DNA from: an uncultured Spirochaetaceae bacterium
Lineage (GTDB): Bacteria; Spirochaetota; Spirochaetia; Sphaerochaetales; Sphaerochaetaceae
Direction of reading: 5' to 3'
Assembly: GCA_944389145.1 (NCBI GenBank)
Contig: CALXLH010000025.1
Location: 62,001-126,000 of the forward strand
Length of the DNA stretch: 64,000 nt
The translations under genes and the position numbers were made by a program. Of this stretch, positions 27,295 to 36,672 are shown in pieces. The notes under the pieces were generated by a model. It saw only the letters and a list, made by a program, of their open reading frames with translations. It was not told the origin of the DNA and ran no database searches. The first letter of the stretch is position 1. Each line of letters starts with the position of its first letter.

Positions 27295-27367
27295 TCGGGC
27301 AGAGAGGATTTGAACCTCCGACCCCTTGGTCCCGAACCAAGTGCGCTAGCCCCTGCGCTACTACCCG
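27295..27367 (-). tRNA. tRNA-Pro(CGG)
   Basis: Minus-strand tRNA of 73 bases. Acceptor CGGGTAG pairs with CTGCCCG, the D arm is GCGC/GCGC, the anticodon stem CTTGG/CCAAG encloses TTCGGGA giving anticodon CGG, and the T arm is GGAGG-TTCAAAT-CCTCT. The discriminator is A and CCA is not encoded. Confidence 0.95.
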
Positions 27368-27378
27368 GAAACAAGGCG

Positions 27379-27407
27379 ATTATACTTACTTGTCCGCACC
27401 GTGTCCA
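27379..27407 (-). promoter_or_regulatory. Promoter of tRNA-Pro
   Basis: On the minus strand TGGACA, a 17-base spacer and TATAAT end eleven bases before the mature tRNA. Confidence 0.7.
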
Positions 27408-27489
27408 CCTCCCTGCACGGAAAGGCAGGATATTTCCCTAGTAGTTATTTACTACTTAATCCTGTATCATATGGTTAAGTACTGTGTTA

Positions 27490-27517
27490 TTGACACTTTA
27501 GCACCGATTCGTAAGAA
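27490..27517 (+). promoter_or_regulatory. Promoter of the acyl-CoA ligase gene
   Basis: TTGACA, a 16-base spacer and TAAGAA lie 24 bases before the start codon, leaving room for the AGAGG ribosome site. Confidence 0.5.
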
Positions 27518-27541
27518 TAGACCCGGTCAAAGAGGATTCAA

Positions 27542-29260
27542 ATGGCAGAACACATCTGGAACGAACTAGACAGCTTCAGGGGAAGGATCATAAAGGGCGA
27601 CTGGCCGACGATCCCTCAGTTATTCATGATCTCGACCGAGAGGTTCGGTGATAACATCGCATTCTCGGTATTCGAGCCTGACAAGAAGGCCCTGACATAT
27701 AAGGAGGCCTTCCAGAAGATCATGAAGGCCGCGGCCTATCTCCAGGCGAAGGGCATAAGGAAGGGCGACAGGGTCCTCCTGAACGGAAAGAACAGTCCTG
27801 AATGGGCAATCGCGTACTTCGCGATACTCGCAGCAGGCGCGGTCATCGTTCCGATAGACAACCAGATGCATACCGACAGGTGCATGAGGCTCTCCGAGTA
27901 TGCGAAGGTCAGGTTCGCCATATGCGACCTCGATGTGCTGGAGAAGATGAAGGGCATCGGTGGCTCCTGGTATGATTCGCTCTATGGCATGCTGCTGCTT
28001 AAGGGAAAGAGCGACAGCTACCAGAGGCTGCTGGATGTCGAGATCGATCCGCTTCCCCAGCCCGTGGAAGTAAGCGAGAATGACTATGCCGCGATACTCT
28101 TCACCTCCGGTACGACGGGAAACGAGAAGGGCGCGGTGCTGAGCCACAAGAACATCGTCAGCAATGTCTATCAGGCAGCGGAGTTCGTACCATACCTTAC
28201 CGACAAGGAGGTATTCTACGCGCTGCTTCCCCTTCACCATAGCTACTGCTGCACCACGGTGCTGCTTGAGAGCGTGAAGTTCGGAGCAGAGTGCCTCTTC
28301 GGCCACGGCATCATCGTCTCAAGGATGATCAACGACATGAAGATGGGCAAGGTCACCGTCTTCATGGGAATCCCGCTCCTCTACAATAAGGTAATCGCAG
28401 GAGTGATGAAGAAGCTCAAGGACAAGGGAGCCCTCACATACAACCTCGTAAGGACGCTGATGGCTATCAACGGCTGGTGCAAGAAGGCATTCGGCAAATC
28501 CCCGTTCAAGGGATTCTTCCAGAAGAAGATCCTCAGCCAGCTCGGACTTGATCACTCCAGGATACTCATCTGCGGCGCAGGTCCCCTCTCCCCTGTCGTA
28601 TTCAAGCAGTACCAGCAGCTGGGACTGGACTTCCTGCAGGGCTATGGCCTTACGGAGGCCTCCCCTGTCGTGACGCTCAACCCGCCATCGCACTTCAAGG
28701 TCGATTCAATCGGATGCCCGCTTCCATTCATCGATATGATAATCGCAGACAAGAACGCCGATGGCATCGGAGAGATAAGGATCAAGGGGCCGAACGTCTG
28801 CCTCGGATACCTCGACGATGAGGAGAACACAAAGGCGCTCTTCGATGAGGATGGCTATATGAAGACGGGAGACCTCGGCTACATGGACAGCGAGCGCTAT
28901 GTCTACCTCAAGGGCAGGGCGAAGAACATCATCGTCACAGAGGGCGGCAAGAACGTATTCCCAGAGGAGATCGAGGATATGTTCCAGCTCTACGGACAGG
29001 TCGAGCAGATCCTCATCCGCGGTTTCCAGATGAAGAAGGATGTTCCCAGCGAGTCGATAGAGGCAGTGATCTACCCCTCACAGGACTATGCGAAGGAGAA
29101 CAACCTGGACAAGGATGGCATGAGGAAGGAAATCGAGGCAATCATCAAGGAGGTCAATAAGGATCTCGTAGGCTATAAGAAGATCGAAAAGCTGACGATC
29201 GTCGACGAGCCGATGCAGATGACGACCACTAAGAAGATAAAGAGAGCCACGGTGCAGTAA
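27542..29260 (+). CDS. Long-chain acyl-CoA ligase / AMP-binding protein
   Basis: A 572-residue adenylate-forming enzyme that activates a carboxylate, most likely a fatty acid, to its acyl-AMP and then CoA (or carrier protein) thioester. The P-loop ILFTSGTTGNEKGAVLSH is near residue 190, YGLTEASPVV near 380, MKTGDLGYMD near 440, and the C-terminal catalytic lysine region TTTKKIKR is at the end. There is no membrane segment. AGAGG lies eight bases before the start. It is a single-gene unit ended by a GC hairpin. Acyl-ACP synthetase activity is an alternative. Confidence 0.87.
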   Translation: MAEHIWNELDSFRGRIIKGDWPTIPQLFMISTERFGDNIAFSVFEPDKKALTYKEAFQKIMKAAAYLQAKGIRKGDRVLLNGKNSPEWAIAYFAILAAGAVIVPIDNQMHTDRCMRLSEYAKVRFAICDLDVLEKMKGIGGSWYDSLYGMLLLKGKSDSYQRLLDVEIDPLPQPVEVSENDYAAILFTSGTTGNEKGAVLSHKNIVSNVYQAAEFVPYLTDKEVFYALLPLHHSYCCTTVLLESVKFGAECLFGHGIIVSRMINDMKMGKVTVFMGIPLLYNKVIAGVMKKLKDKGALTYNLVRTLMAINGWCKKAFGKSPFKGFFQKKILSQLGLDHSRILICGAGPLSPVVFKQYQQLGLDFLQGYGLTEASPVVTLNPPSHFKVDSIGCPLPFIDMIIADKNADGIGEIRIKGPNVCLGYLDDEENTKALFDEDGYMKTGDLGYMDSERYVYLKGRAKNIIVTEGGKNVFPEEIEDMFQLYGQVEQILIRGFQMKKDVPSESIEAVIYPSQDYAKENNLDKDGMRKEIEAIIKEVNKDLVGYKKIEKLTIVDEPMQMTTTKKIKRATVQ

Positions 29261-29269
29261 GCGATAAGC

Positions 29270-29291
29270 AAGGCCCTTCGGGGCCTTTCTT
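29270..29291 (+). terminator. Terminator of the acyl-CoA ligase gene
   Basis: AAGGCCC-TTCG-GGGCCTT followed by TCTTCATT, nine bases after the stop codon. Confidence 0.8.
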
Positions 29292-29312
29292 CATTCTAAT
29301 GCCCTGATGCGC

Positions 29313-29318
29313 TACAAT
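29313..29318 (+). promoter_or_regulatory. Leaderless-type -10 box of the mtaD operon
   Basis: TACAAT lies six bases before the ATG with no Shine-Dalgarno; the best -35 (TTCATT, 17 bases upstream) is weak. An upstream in-frame start would overlap this box and is rejected. Confidence 0.5.
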
Positions 29319-29324
29319 AGAGCC

Positions 29325-30605
29325 ATGACGACGCTTATCAAGAACGCCCTGGTCATCCCGATGACAGAGCGCGAGAAGACGCAGGAAGCAAGCATACTCA
29401 TACAAGACGGGATCATCAGAGGGATCGGCAGCGGGTACACCGAAGCAGACGAGATCATCGATGCCTCTGGTATGATTGCGATGCCATCGTTCATCAACGC
29501 GCACATCCATCTTGCGATGGTCCTGATGCGCAACTACAAGGATACCGCGGAGAACCTGCAGGACTGGCTTTCCGAGATATTCCCGATAGAGGACAAGCTT
29601 CAAGATGATGATATCTACTGGGCCTCCCTGCTAGGCGCAGCTGAGCTGATAGACTCAGGCTGCACGGCCTTCGCCGACATGTATTTCTATGCCTGGAACA
29701 CGGTAAGGGCTGCGAGGAGCGCTGGCATAAGGGGCATCATAGGGCAGACACTGTTCGGGGATGGAGCGGAGACAAGGAAGAGGCTCAGTGAGACCGTGCC
29801 TATCATAGATGATGCGATCGGAGGCTCTGACATGTTCCGGCTGGATGCCGCGCCCCATTCGATCTACACATGCACCGCTGAGACATATGAGGAGGCTGCC
29901 CGCTGGACCGCAGAGAGGGGGTCGATGCTCCACACGCATCTTTCCGAGACAAGGAAGGAGGTGCTGGATTCGGAGCGAGAGTTCGGCAATAGGCCCGCAG
30001 AGTACCTGGAAAGGCTCGGAGTATTATCAGTGCCTTGCTATCTTGCGCATTCGGTGCATATCAATGAGGCAGAGATGGATATCCTCTCATCGCACGAAAG
30101 GCTCTCCGTGGTACACTGCCCCTCATCGAACATGAAGCTGGCATCTGGCGCAGCTCCTGTGAAGGAATACAGGGAAAGGGGCATCAATGCTGCGCTCGGG
30201 ACCGATGGGGCCTCTTCCAACAACAATCTTTCGATGATCAAGGAGATGAACGCTGCGGCAATGCTCGCCACGATCTCTACCCTTACCCCATCAGCTGCGC
30301 GTCCCTATGATATCCTGGAGATGGCGACGATAAGGGGAGCAAGGGCCCTCGGACTGGATGACAGGATCGGAACGATAGAGGCAGGCAAGGATGCAGATAT
30401 CGTGCTGATCAATGCAAATGACGTGAATATGACGCCGATGAATGATCCCTTCTCAGCCATCGTGTTCTCCGCGGACAGGAAGAATATAGACACGGTATTC
30501 TGCCGTGGGCGGAAGCTTAAGGAGAAGGGACAGCTTCTCACCATAGACCGTGAAGAAGCGATGAGGAAGACAAAGGAATGCTGGAACGGCATCCTAAGGA
30601 GGTAG
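29325..30605 (+). CDS. mtaD: 5-methylthioadenosine/S-adenosylhomocysteine deaminase
   Basis: A 426-residue metal-dependent amidohydrolase deaminating methylthioadenosine to methylthioinosine (and SAH to S-inosylhomocysteine). Ligand motifs appear in order: FINAHIHLAMVLMRN, LHTHLSETRKEV, YLAHSVHINEAEM and ALGTDGASSNNNLSM. The surrounding genes, a cupin two bases downstream and then mtnA, place it in methylthioadenosine salvage. Other members of the family act on guanine or triazines, but these neighbours favour MTA. The start is set by a -10 box six bases upstream. Confidence 0.88.
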   Translation: MTTLIKNALVIPMTEREKTQEASILIQDGIIRGIGSGYTEADEIIDASGMIAMPSFINAHIHLAMVLMRNYKDTAENLQDWLSEIFPIEDKLQDDDIYWASLLGAAELIDSGCTAFADMYFYAWNTVRAARSAGIRGIIGQTLFGDGAETRKRLSETVPIIDDAIGGSDMFRLDAAPHSIYTCTAETYEEAARWTAERGSMLHTHLSETRKEVLDSEREFGNRPAEYLERLGVLSVPCYLAHSVHINEAEMDILSSHERLSVVHCPSSNMKLASGAAPVKEYRERGINAALGTDGASSNNNLSMIKEMNAAAMLATISTLTPSAARPYDILEMATIRGARALGLDDRIGTIEAGKDADIVLINANDVNMTPMNDPFSAIVFSADRKNIDTVFCRGRKLKEKGQLLTIDREEAMRKTKECWNGILRR

Positions 30606-30607
30606 AT

Positions 30608-30937
30608 ATGCAGAAGTTCTTTCTTGATGAGGATATCGAGAAGAAGACGCTCGATGAGAAGTCTGGACGCAAGGTGCTTGCGCACACGAGGGACCTGATG
30701 GCCTGTCATCTCTGGTTCGACAAGGGCGCAGTCGGTACGCCTCACACCCATCCCCATACCCAGATAGCATACATAATCTCAGGACAGTTCGAGTTCACCG
30801 TCTCAGGGGAGACCCATACGGTAGGAGCCGGAGACAGCGTGCTCATCCCCTCTGGAGAGCTCCATGGCACCGTGTGCCTTGAGAAAGGAGAGCTTATCGA
30901 CATATTCACCCCTGAAAGGGAGGACTTCCTCGGATGA
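30608..30937 (+). CDS. Single-domain cupin between mtaD and mtnA
   Basis: A 109-residue double-stranded beta-helix protein. PHTHPHTQIAYIISGQFEFT holds the HxH...E metal ligands and IPSGELHGTVCLEKGELIDIF the second cupin motif with the final histidine. AGGAGG overlapping the mtaD stop serves as its ribosome site, and mtnA begins four bases before its stop. It resembles KdgF-like cupins. In Rhodospirillum rubrum a cupin acts in the MTA-isoprenoid shunt on a methylthio-sugar phosphate; a related job here is suggested only by its position. Confidence 0.75.
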   Translation: MQKFFLDEDIEKKTLDEKSGRKVLAHTRDLMACHLWFDKGAVGTPHTHPHTQIAYIISGQFEFTVSGETHTVGAGDSVLIPSGELHGTVCLEKGELIDIFTPEREDFLG

Positions 30938-31959
30938 CTGAGGACATCAGGGCGCTGGAGTTCGTGGATGGGTCACTTCGCCTGATCGACCAGCGCCTGC
31001 TGCCCATGCACCTTGAATACCTGGAGGCAAGGAGCGAGGAGGATGTATTCCAGGCCATCCGCACCATGGTGGTCCGAGGGGCCCCCGCTATAGGGGGAGC
31101 CGCGGCCTATGGCGCATACTTCGCACTATGCGAGGCAGAAGGAAACGCAGATTCATTCAAGGCCAGATGCACGCATCTCATGTCAGCCCGGCCCACTGCG
31201 GTGAACCTCGAGTGGAGTGTAAGGCGGATGATGAGGAAGGCTGAGGAGACCGGATATGACAAGGATGCGCTCCTGAGGGAAGCTGACCTCATCGTCAGGG
31301 AAGACGTGGAGATGAACCACAGGCTATCAGAGATAGCCCTTTCGCTCATACGCCATGGCGACACCATACTCACACACTGCAATGCCGGCGCACTCGCGAC
31401 CTGCGGCTGGGGAACGGCCCTGGGAGTGATACGCACGGCATGGGATGCAGGACTTGATATAAAGGTCTATGCAGACGAGACGCGTCCAAGGCTCCAGGGA
31501 GCCCGGCTTACCGCATGGGAGCTTACCGAGGCTGGCATTCCGGTGACGCTTATCCCTGACAGTGCCGCTGCGACCCTGATAAGAGAAGGAAAGATCGACC
31601 TCATCGTGCTTGGCGCAGACAGGATCACTGCAAACGGAGACGTTGCGAATAAGCTAGGCACGTTCCCGCTGTCGATAGTCGCGAAGGAATACGGCGTACC
31701 GTTCTACTCCGCGGCCCCGACCTCAACGATCGACTTCTCCATGAAGGAAGGAAAGGATATCCCGATAGAAGAGAGGGATCCAGATGAGGTAAGGATGATA
31801 GATGGGGTGCAGATAGCCCCCAGGGACGTTCCTGTCTTCAACCCGTCATTCGACGTGACTCCCCATCAGAACATAACAGGGATAATCACTGAGAAAGGCA
31901 TCATCCGCCCTCCTTTCGACAGGAATATCGAAAGGATAAGAGAGGGAGAGACGCTATAG
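30934..31959 (+). CDS. mtnA: S-methyl-5-thioribose-1-phosphate isomerase
   Basis: A 341-residue enzyme converting methylthioribose-1-phosphate to methylthioribulose-1-phosphate. VRGAPAIGGAAAYG near residue 50, ILTHCNAGALATCGWGTALG near 145 with the catalytic cysteine, and GADRITANGDVANKLGT near 230 with the catalytic aspartate identify it against eIF2B-like relatives; PFYSAAPTSTIDF follows. The start overlaps the cupin by four bases. Later methionine-salvage genes (mtnB, mtnD and so on) are not in the window, so the pathway may be a shunt. Confidence 0.95.
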   Translation: MTEDIRALEFVDGSLRLIDQRLLPMHLEYLEARSEEDVFQAIRTMVVRGAPAIGGAAAYGAYFALCEAEGNADSFKARCTHLMSARPTAVNLEWSVRRMMRKAEETGYDKDALLREADLIVREDVEMNHRLSEIALSLIRHGDTILTHCNAGALATCGWGTALGVIRTAWDAGLDIKVYADETRPRLQGARLTAWELTEAGIPVTLIPDSAAATLIREGKIDLIVLGADRITANGDVANKLGTFPLSIVAKEYGVPFYSAAPTSTIDFSMKEGKDIPIEERDPDEVRMIDGVQIAPRDVPVFNPSFDVTPHQNITGIITEKGIIRPPFDRNIERIREGETL

Positions 31960-32018
31960 CACAAAGCCGAGCCGCTCTCCACGAGGGCCCGGCGAAGCTG
32001 ACGGAATGGTATACGGAT

Positions 32019-33917
32019 TCAGTAGATCCTTACCTCGAACACCTTTGCCGAGGAGGCTCCATTCGTTGAATCTATCCTGATTACGGCCTCATCCGCCAGG
32101 ATGGACGGAACCTTCACGATATTCAGCCTCTGGTAGTTATCCCTTACCGTCGTAGCGAAGACCTCCCGCCCCTCAAGGCTCAGGATTATCGTGTAATCCT
32201 TGACGAGATCCTTGGCTACGCCTATAGGCTCCTTGTCAAGGAAGGCCTTTGAGACGGAGATGCAGCGCTCCTCGGAAAGGTCTGGATCGAATGTGAGCCG
32301 CACCTCATTCACCTCATGGGCGTCACTGAACCTGAGACAAAGAGCGGCCTCGCCTTCCGAAAGCGGCCGTGAGATCCACTCATTGCATTCTGTATCGGTA
32401 TTGCGGCTTATGCCATTGATGACCTTAGAGGCTTCGGCTCCCGGCTCCTCTGATGTAGCCGTTACCTTTGCCTTCCTTGCGATATCATCAGGATCCTCAT
32501 TACGGACTCCAAGGATATAGCAATCATCCTTCAGAAGGGCCTGCCGCAGCTCCTTGATGTGCTTCTCCCCATACTCCTTCGGAGACAGGCCAAGCCTTGC
32601 GGCGGCTGCGGCTGCGGTTCCTGCGGCCTGACCGCCTATGGCGCATGTGGCCATCACGCGGGTAGACCCCATGGCAAGCTTGCTTGCGCTTATATCACGG
32701 CCAGCCATCATGAGGTTATCGAATCCCTTTGCGCAATAGCAACCATAAGGAATACCATAGAACCCATCGAAGCTCCTGACCTTTGAAGGGATCTCCCCTT
32801 TCGCCGCAAAGCCACCGGCGGTATGCTCATCCATCGGCCAGCCGCCATAGGCAACGCCGTCCTCGAATTCCCTGTTCGCGGAGATATCATTCTCGGTTAG
32901 GATATAATCACCTACAAGCCTGCGGCTCTCGCGCATTCCGGCAAGGTTTCCGACCCAGACAAGCTCATAGTTCTCTGCACCATGGTCACCGCCGTTCTTT
33001 ATATGATCCCATACTCCGTATATGGTCTTATATAGCTCCCAGCGGATTTCCTCGCTGCTCTTTATGATATCATCCCAATCTCCGCCGAGCTCGATCCACC
33101 AGTATCCGGACTGCACATCGTATTTCTCTACGAGCTGATCACGATGATCCTCATAGTCCTCATCGGGCTTAAGCACCACGACATCATCTGCATCATGGTA
33201 TACGACGATATCCCCATGATATCGATGCTTGAAGAACGATTCATCGAACGTGTAGGCCCAGTCCGGCTTTATGAAGCGCACAGGATGGCCCATGTCACGG
33301 GCAACGAAGTATATGGTATTGCCCATTGTCTCGCCATCTGGCTTTTCCGGCGCATCCTTCTCATCAAACTCTCCCCTGGCCTCCCGACCGATCCTGTATT
33401 CAGCACCCGCGAAGTATCCGAGGGTACCGTTTCCGGTAGCATCTATGAAGATGCCTCCCTCGATGCGGTATTCTGTCTCCGTCGTCATCTGATAGCACTT
33501 CACAGCCTCGATGTGCGATCCATCCGATATGACCTCATGCATGGTAGTATTCATGAAGCAGTCAAGATTGGGCTCGGCCTTTATCATCGACCAGAGAACA
33601 CCATCCCAGATTGAGTAATTGTAGCTATCATTGAGATACTTATTCTCAAGCTGGGCCTCCATCAGGATACCTGTCTCAGCAGCGTTGCGCTTCCCCCAAT
33701 GGCAGGAGGCTCCGCTTATGTGCATCCGGGTCTCGCTGCTGGCATTGCCGCCGAATACGCTGCGATCCTGTATGATCACAGTCTTAGCACCATGGCGAGC
33801 GGCGGCTATGGCTGCGCAGAAGCCGCTCATGCCGCCACCGATCACGATCACATCATACTTCCTTGCTATGGCTTCATTGGCAGAGCTATCACGCCTTTCC
33901 CTTACATATCCCTTCAT
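32019..33917 (-). CDS. FAD-dependent oxidoreductase, second tandem copy
   Basis: A 632-residue flavoprotein of the FAD_oxidored (PF12831) type. The Rossmann motif YDVIVIGGGMSGFCAAIAAA is near residue 24, FGGNASSETRMHISGASCHWGK near 60, and the second FAD contact FIDATGNGTLGYFAGAEYRIG near 165; MAGRDISASKLAMGSTRVMAT is near 420. From about residue 500 a beta-rich module resembling a galactose-binding-like domain follows. It is the same length as its upstream neighbour and shares long identical blocks, showing tandem duplication; its ATG shares the A of that gene's TGA. Last gene of the transporter operon; substrate unknown. Confidence 0.82.
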   Translation of the reverse strand: MKGYVRERRDSSANEAIARKYDVIVIGGGMSGFCAAIAAARHGAKTVIIQDRSVFGGNASSETRMHISGASCHWGKRNAAETGILMEAQLENKYLNDSYNYSIWDGVLWSMIKAEPNLDCFMNTTMHEVISDGSHIEAVKCYQMTTETEYRIEGGIFIDATGNGTLGYFAGAEYRIGREARGEFDEKDAPEKPDGETMGNTIYFVARDMGHPVRFIKPDWAYTFDESFFKHRYHGDIVVYHDADDVVVLKPDEDYEDHRDQLVEKYDVQSGYWWIELGGDWDDIIKSSEEIRWELYKTIYGVWDHIKNGGDHGAENYELVWVGNLAGMRESRRLVGDYILTENDISANREFEDGVAYGGWPMDEHTAGGFAAKGEIPSKVRSFDGFYGIPYGCYCAKGFDNLMMAGRDISASKLAMGSTRVMATCAIGGQAAGTAAAAAARLGLSPKEYGEKHIKELRQALLKDDCYILGVRNEDPDDIARKAKVTATSEEPGAEASKVINGISRNTDTECNEWISRPLSEGEAALCLRFSDAHEVNEVRLTFDPDLSEERCISVSKAFLDKEPIGVAKDLVKDYTIILSLEGREVFATTVRDNYQRLNIVKVPSILADEAVIRIDSTNGASSAKVFEVRIY

Positions 33918-35815
33918 CAGTATATCCTCACCTCATATACCCTAGCTGCTACGTCACCGTTAGTGCTAAGTATCCTGATAACCACCTGATCAGCCTCAAT
34001 CCCATCAAAGCCACATATGCTGAGACGTTGATGATTGCCCTGAACAGCCCTGGCCGCCACTTCCTCTGAATCCTTCAGAAGGACGACTTCATAATCCTTG
34101 ACAAGACTTCGAGGAACGCCGGTCTCCTCCTTATCGATAAATGACTTGGCTACCGATATCGTCTTCTCCTGATTGAGATCAGGATCAAACGTGATCCTTA
34201 CCTCATGTATGACGCTAGGTGCCGCGAGGTGGAAGCCCAGCATGGCTCCTTCGCTGTCCAGCGGCCCTGACACCCACAGGTTGCAATCATTACCTACCGT
34301 TCGGGAAACACCGCTTATCACGTTCTCTGGAGGATATCCCGACGCTGATGAAGAAGCCGACACGCGGCTGGTGCGGGCCAGGTCAGCTGGATCATCGTTC
34401 CTAGCCCCTGGAATATAGCAATCATCCCTGAGAAGCCGCTGACGCAGTTCTTCTATATGAGATACCCCGAGCTCATGCGGAGTGATATGATGCATCACAG
34501 CCAAGGCCGCGGCCGTTCCTGCAGCCTGTCCGCCTACCGCGCATGTCCCCATCACCCTGGTGGACCCCATCGCCTGCTTGCTAGCGCTGATTATCCTGCC
34601 GCAGAAATAGAGATTATCGACATCCTTCGAGACATAGCAGCCATATGGTATCGAATAAAGCCCCTCAAAGCTCCTGACCGTTGATGGGATCCGTCCTTTT
34701 GCCCGGAACCCTGCCGCTGTATGGTTATCCATAGGCCAGCCGCCATAAGCGACAGCATCAGGAAATATCCTATTGGACAGGATATCATCCTCGGTAAGGA
34801 CATATTCTCCGACCACCCTCCGGCTCTCCCTTATGCCAGGAAGGTTACCAACCCATAGAAGCTCATAATTCTCTGCGCCATGATCGCCCCCGTTCTTTAT
34901 ATGATCCCATATGCCATATACCGTCCGATAGAGCTCCCAGCGTATATCCTCAGCATCCTTTATGATGTCATTCCAGTCACCACCGAGCTCGATCCACCAG
35001 TACCCGGACTGCACGTCATACTTCTCGACAAGCTCTCCTTCCGCCGATTCATAGTCCTTTCCCTTCTCCATGACGACTACATCATCGGCACTGTGATACA
35101 CCGCTATATCACCATGATACCGATAAGCGAAATCGGACTCATCGAACGTATATGCCCATGATGGCTTACGGAAAGAGACAGGGTGTCCTGTGTCATACGC
35201 GCAGAACAGTATGGTGTTTCCCATAGTGTCGCCATTCTCATCATCAGGAGCGCTCCTCTCTCCATATTCCGATGATGACTCCGTACCGAATCTGCATTCT
35301 GCACCGGCAAAGGCCGATAATGTCCCAAGGCCGGTCGCATCTATGAATATCTCGGCTGAAAGACGGTATGTCTGCTCAGTGGTCATCTGATATGCCGTTA
35401 TTGACCGGATATGCCCTCCATCCGCATCAACAGAAACCATGGAAGCATTCATGTAGCAATCCAGATTCTCCTGACCAAGCATCCGTGACCAGAGAACGCC
35501 ATCCCAGATAGAGTAATTGTAGCTATCATTCAGGTACTTGTTCTCAAGCTCGAGCTCCATCACTATTCCCGTCTCAAGCGCGTTCTTCTTACCCCAGTGG
35601 CATGAGGCTCCGCAGATATGCATACGGATCTCACTGCTTGCGTTGCCACCGAATACGCTGCGATCCTGGATAATCGCAGTCCTGGCACCGGTACGCGCAG
35701 ATGCAAGAGCCGCGCACATGCCGCTCATACCGCCACCTACGACAACCACATCGTATTCCTTAGACAAGGGAAAGGCCTTGCCAGGAACGCGCTTCTCATG
35801 GATGAAGAATCTCAT
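33917..35815 (-). CDS. FAD-dependent oxidoreductase, first tandem copy
   Basis: A 632-residue paralogue of the next gene. YDVVVVGGGMSGMCAALASA binds ADP, FGGNASSEIRMHICGASCHWGK follows, and FIDATGLGTLSAFAGAECRFG is the second nucleotide contact. The C-terminal 130 residues (GVSRTVGNDCNLWVSGPLDS onwards) form a predicted beta-sandwich that may bind sugar. It starts five bases after the second permease gene, so uptake and oxidation are cotranscribed. No signal peptide is present; the reaction should be cytoplasmic. Whether it acts as a dehydrogenase, oxidase or a non-redox flavoenzyme cannot be read from sequence. Confidence 0.82.
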   Translation of the reverse strand: MRFFIHEKRVPGKAFPLSKEYDVVVVGGGMSGMCAALASARTGARTAIIQDRSVFGGNASSEIRMHICGASCHWGKKNALETGIVMELELENKYLNDSYNYSIWDGVLWSRMLGQENLDCYMNASMVSVDADGGHIRSITAYQMTTEQTYRLSAEIFIDATGLGTLSAFAGAECRFGTESSSEYGERSAPDDENGDTMGNTILFCAYDTGHPVSFRKPSWAYTFDESDFAYRYHGDIAVYHSADDVVVMEKGKDYESAEGELVEKYDVQSGYWWIELGGDWNDIIKDAEDIRWELYRTVYGIWDHIKNGGDHGAENYELLWVGNLPGIRESRRVVGEYVLTEDDILSNRIFPDAVAYGGWPMDNHTAAGFRAKGRIPSTVRSFEGLYSIPYGCYVSKDVDNLYFCGRIISASKQAMGSTRVMGTCAVGGQAAGTAAALAVMHHITPHELGVSHIEELRQRLLRDDCYIPGARNDDPADLARTSRVSASSSASGYPPENVISGVSRTVGNDCNLWVSGPLDSEGAMLGFHLAAPSVIHEVRITFDPDLNQEKTISVAKSFIDKEETGVPRSLVKDYEVVLLKDSEEVAARAVQGNHQRLSICGFDGIEADQVVIRILSTNGDVAARVYEVRIY

Positions 35816-35819
35816 AGCA

Positions 35820-36662
35820 TCAACCCTTTACGGCACCTGCCGTCAATCCGGAGACAAGCTGCCTGCCGGCTATCGTGAAGACGATGAGGATAGGGATGAC
35901 TGCTATCGTCGTCGATGCGGTCAGCGGTCCCCACTCCAGACCGAAGAATCCCATGAAATCATAGATGGACTGCTGGATGACCTTCAGGTTACCGCTGACC
36001 ATCACAGATGCCGTGATGTAATCATTCCAGCTTCCGATGAATATGAACAATGCAGCAGAGGCGATCGACGGCTTCACCAAAGGCGGAACCAGACGCGTGA
36101 CTATATAATGCTGGCTTACTCCATCGATCCTTGCAGCCTCCTCCAGCTCGAATGGCACGGCCTTTATCCCCGCAATGAATATCCATATGGCCATTGGAAG
36201 ATTATACGCCGCATAGATCAGAGGCAGCGTATAGAACTGATTCGTCATATGCAGCTTGAGCATATAGAGATAATTCGGAATCAGCAGTACGGAGCTTCCG
36301 CCGGATAGAGGAATTCCCACTACAACGAGGAAGAAAAGGAGGCTCTTGAAGCGGAACTTCCGCCTTGCGAACCCGTATCCGGCAAGATAGCCAAGGATAA
36401 GTCCGAGCATTATGGCGAACAGCGAGAAGAGGACGCTATTCATGATTGACCTGAAGAACTGCCCGGACAGGACTGTCTGATAATGCATCAGAGTAGGCTC
36501 GAATCCGAATATCTGGGGAGGGATCCTAGATATCTCCCGAGGATTCTTCAAGGATGTGATGACACCCCAGAATACGGGAATGAGATTGATTACGGCGAAG
36601 ATTGCCGCAATAAGATATTCAACAGCCCGGATCGTATACTTCCTTACCTTATGATTATTCAT
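35820..36662 (-). CDS. Carbohydrate ABC transporter permease, MalG/UgpE type
   Basis: A 280-residue inner-membrane permease with six hydrophobic segments and the EAA loop EEAARIDGVSQHYIVTRLVPPLVKP near residue 190 that docks the ATPase. It pairs with the permease gene ending ten bases upstream and the binding protein before it, forming a CUT1 importer for oligosaccharides or polyols. The gene is cotranscribed with the two FAD oxidoreductases. Confidence 0.92.
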   Translation of the reverse strand: MNNHKVRKYTIRAVEYLIAAIFAVINLIPVFWGVITSLKNPREISRIPPQIFGFEPTLMHYQTVLSGQFFRSIMNSVLFSLFAIMLGLILGYLAGYGFARRKFRFKSLLFFLVVVGIPLSGGSSVLLIPNYLYMLKLHMTNQFYTLPLIYAAYNLPMAIWIFIAGIKAVPFELEEAARIDGVSQHYIVTRLVPPLVKPSIASAALFIFIGSWNDYITASVMVSGNLKVIQQSIYDFMGFFGLEWGPLTASTTIAVIPILIVFTIAGRQLVSGLTAGAVKG

Positions 36663-36672
36663 GGCATATCCC

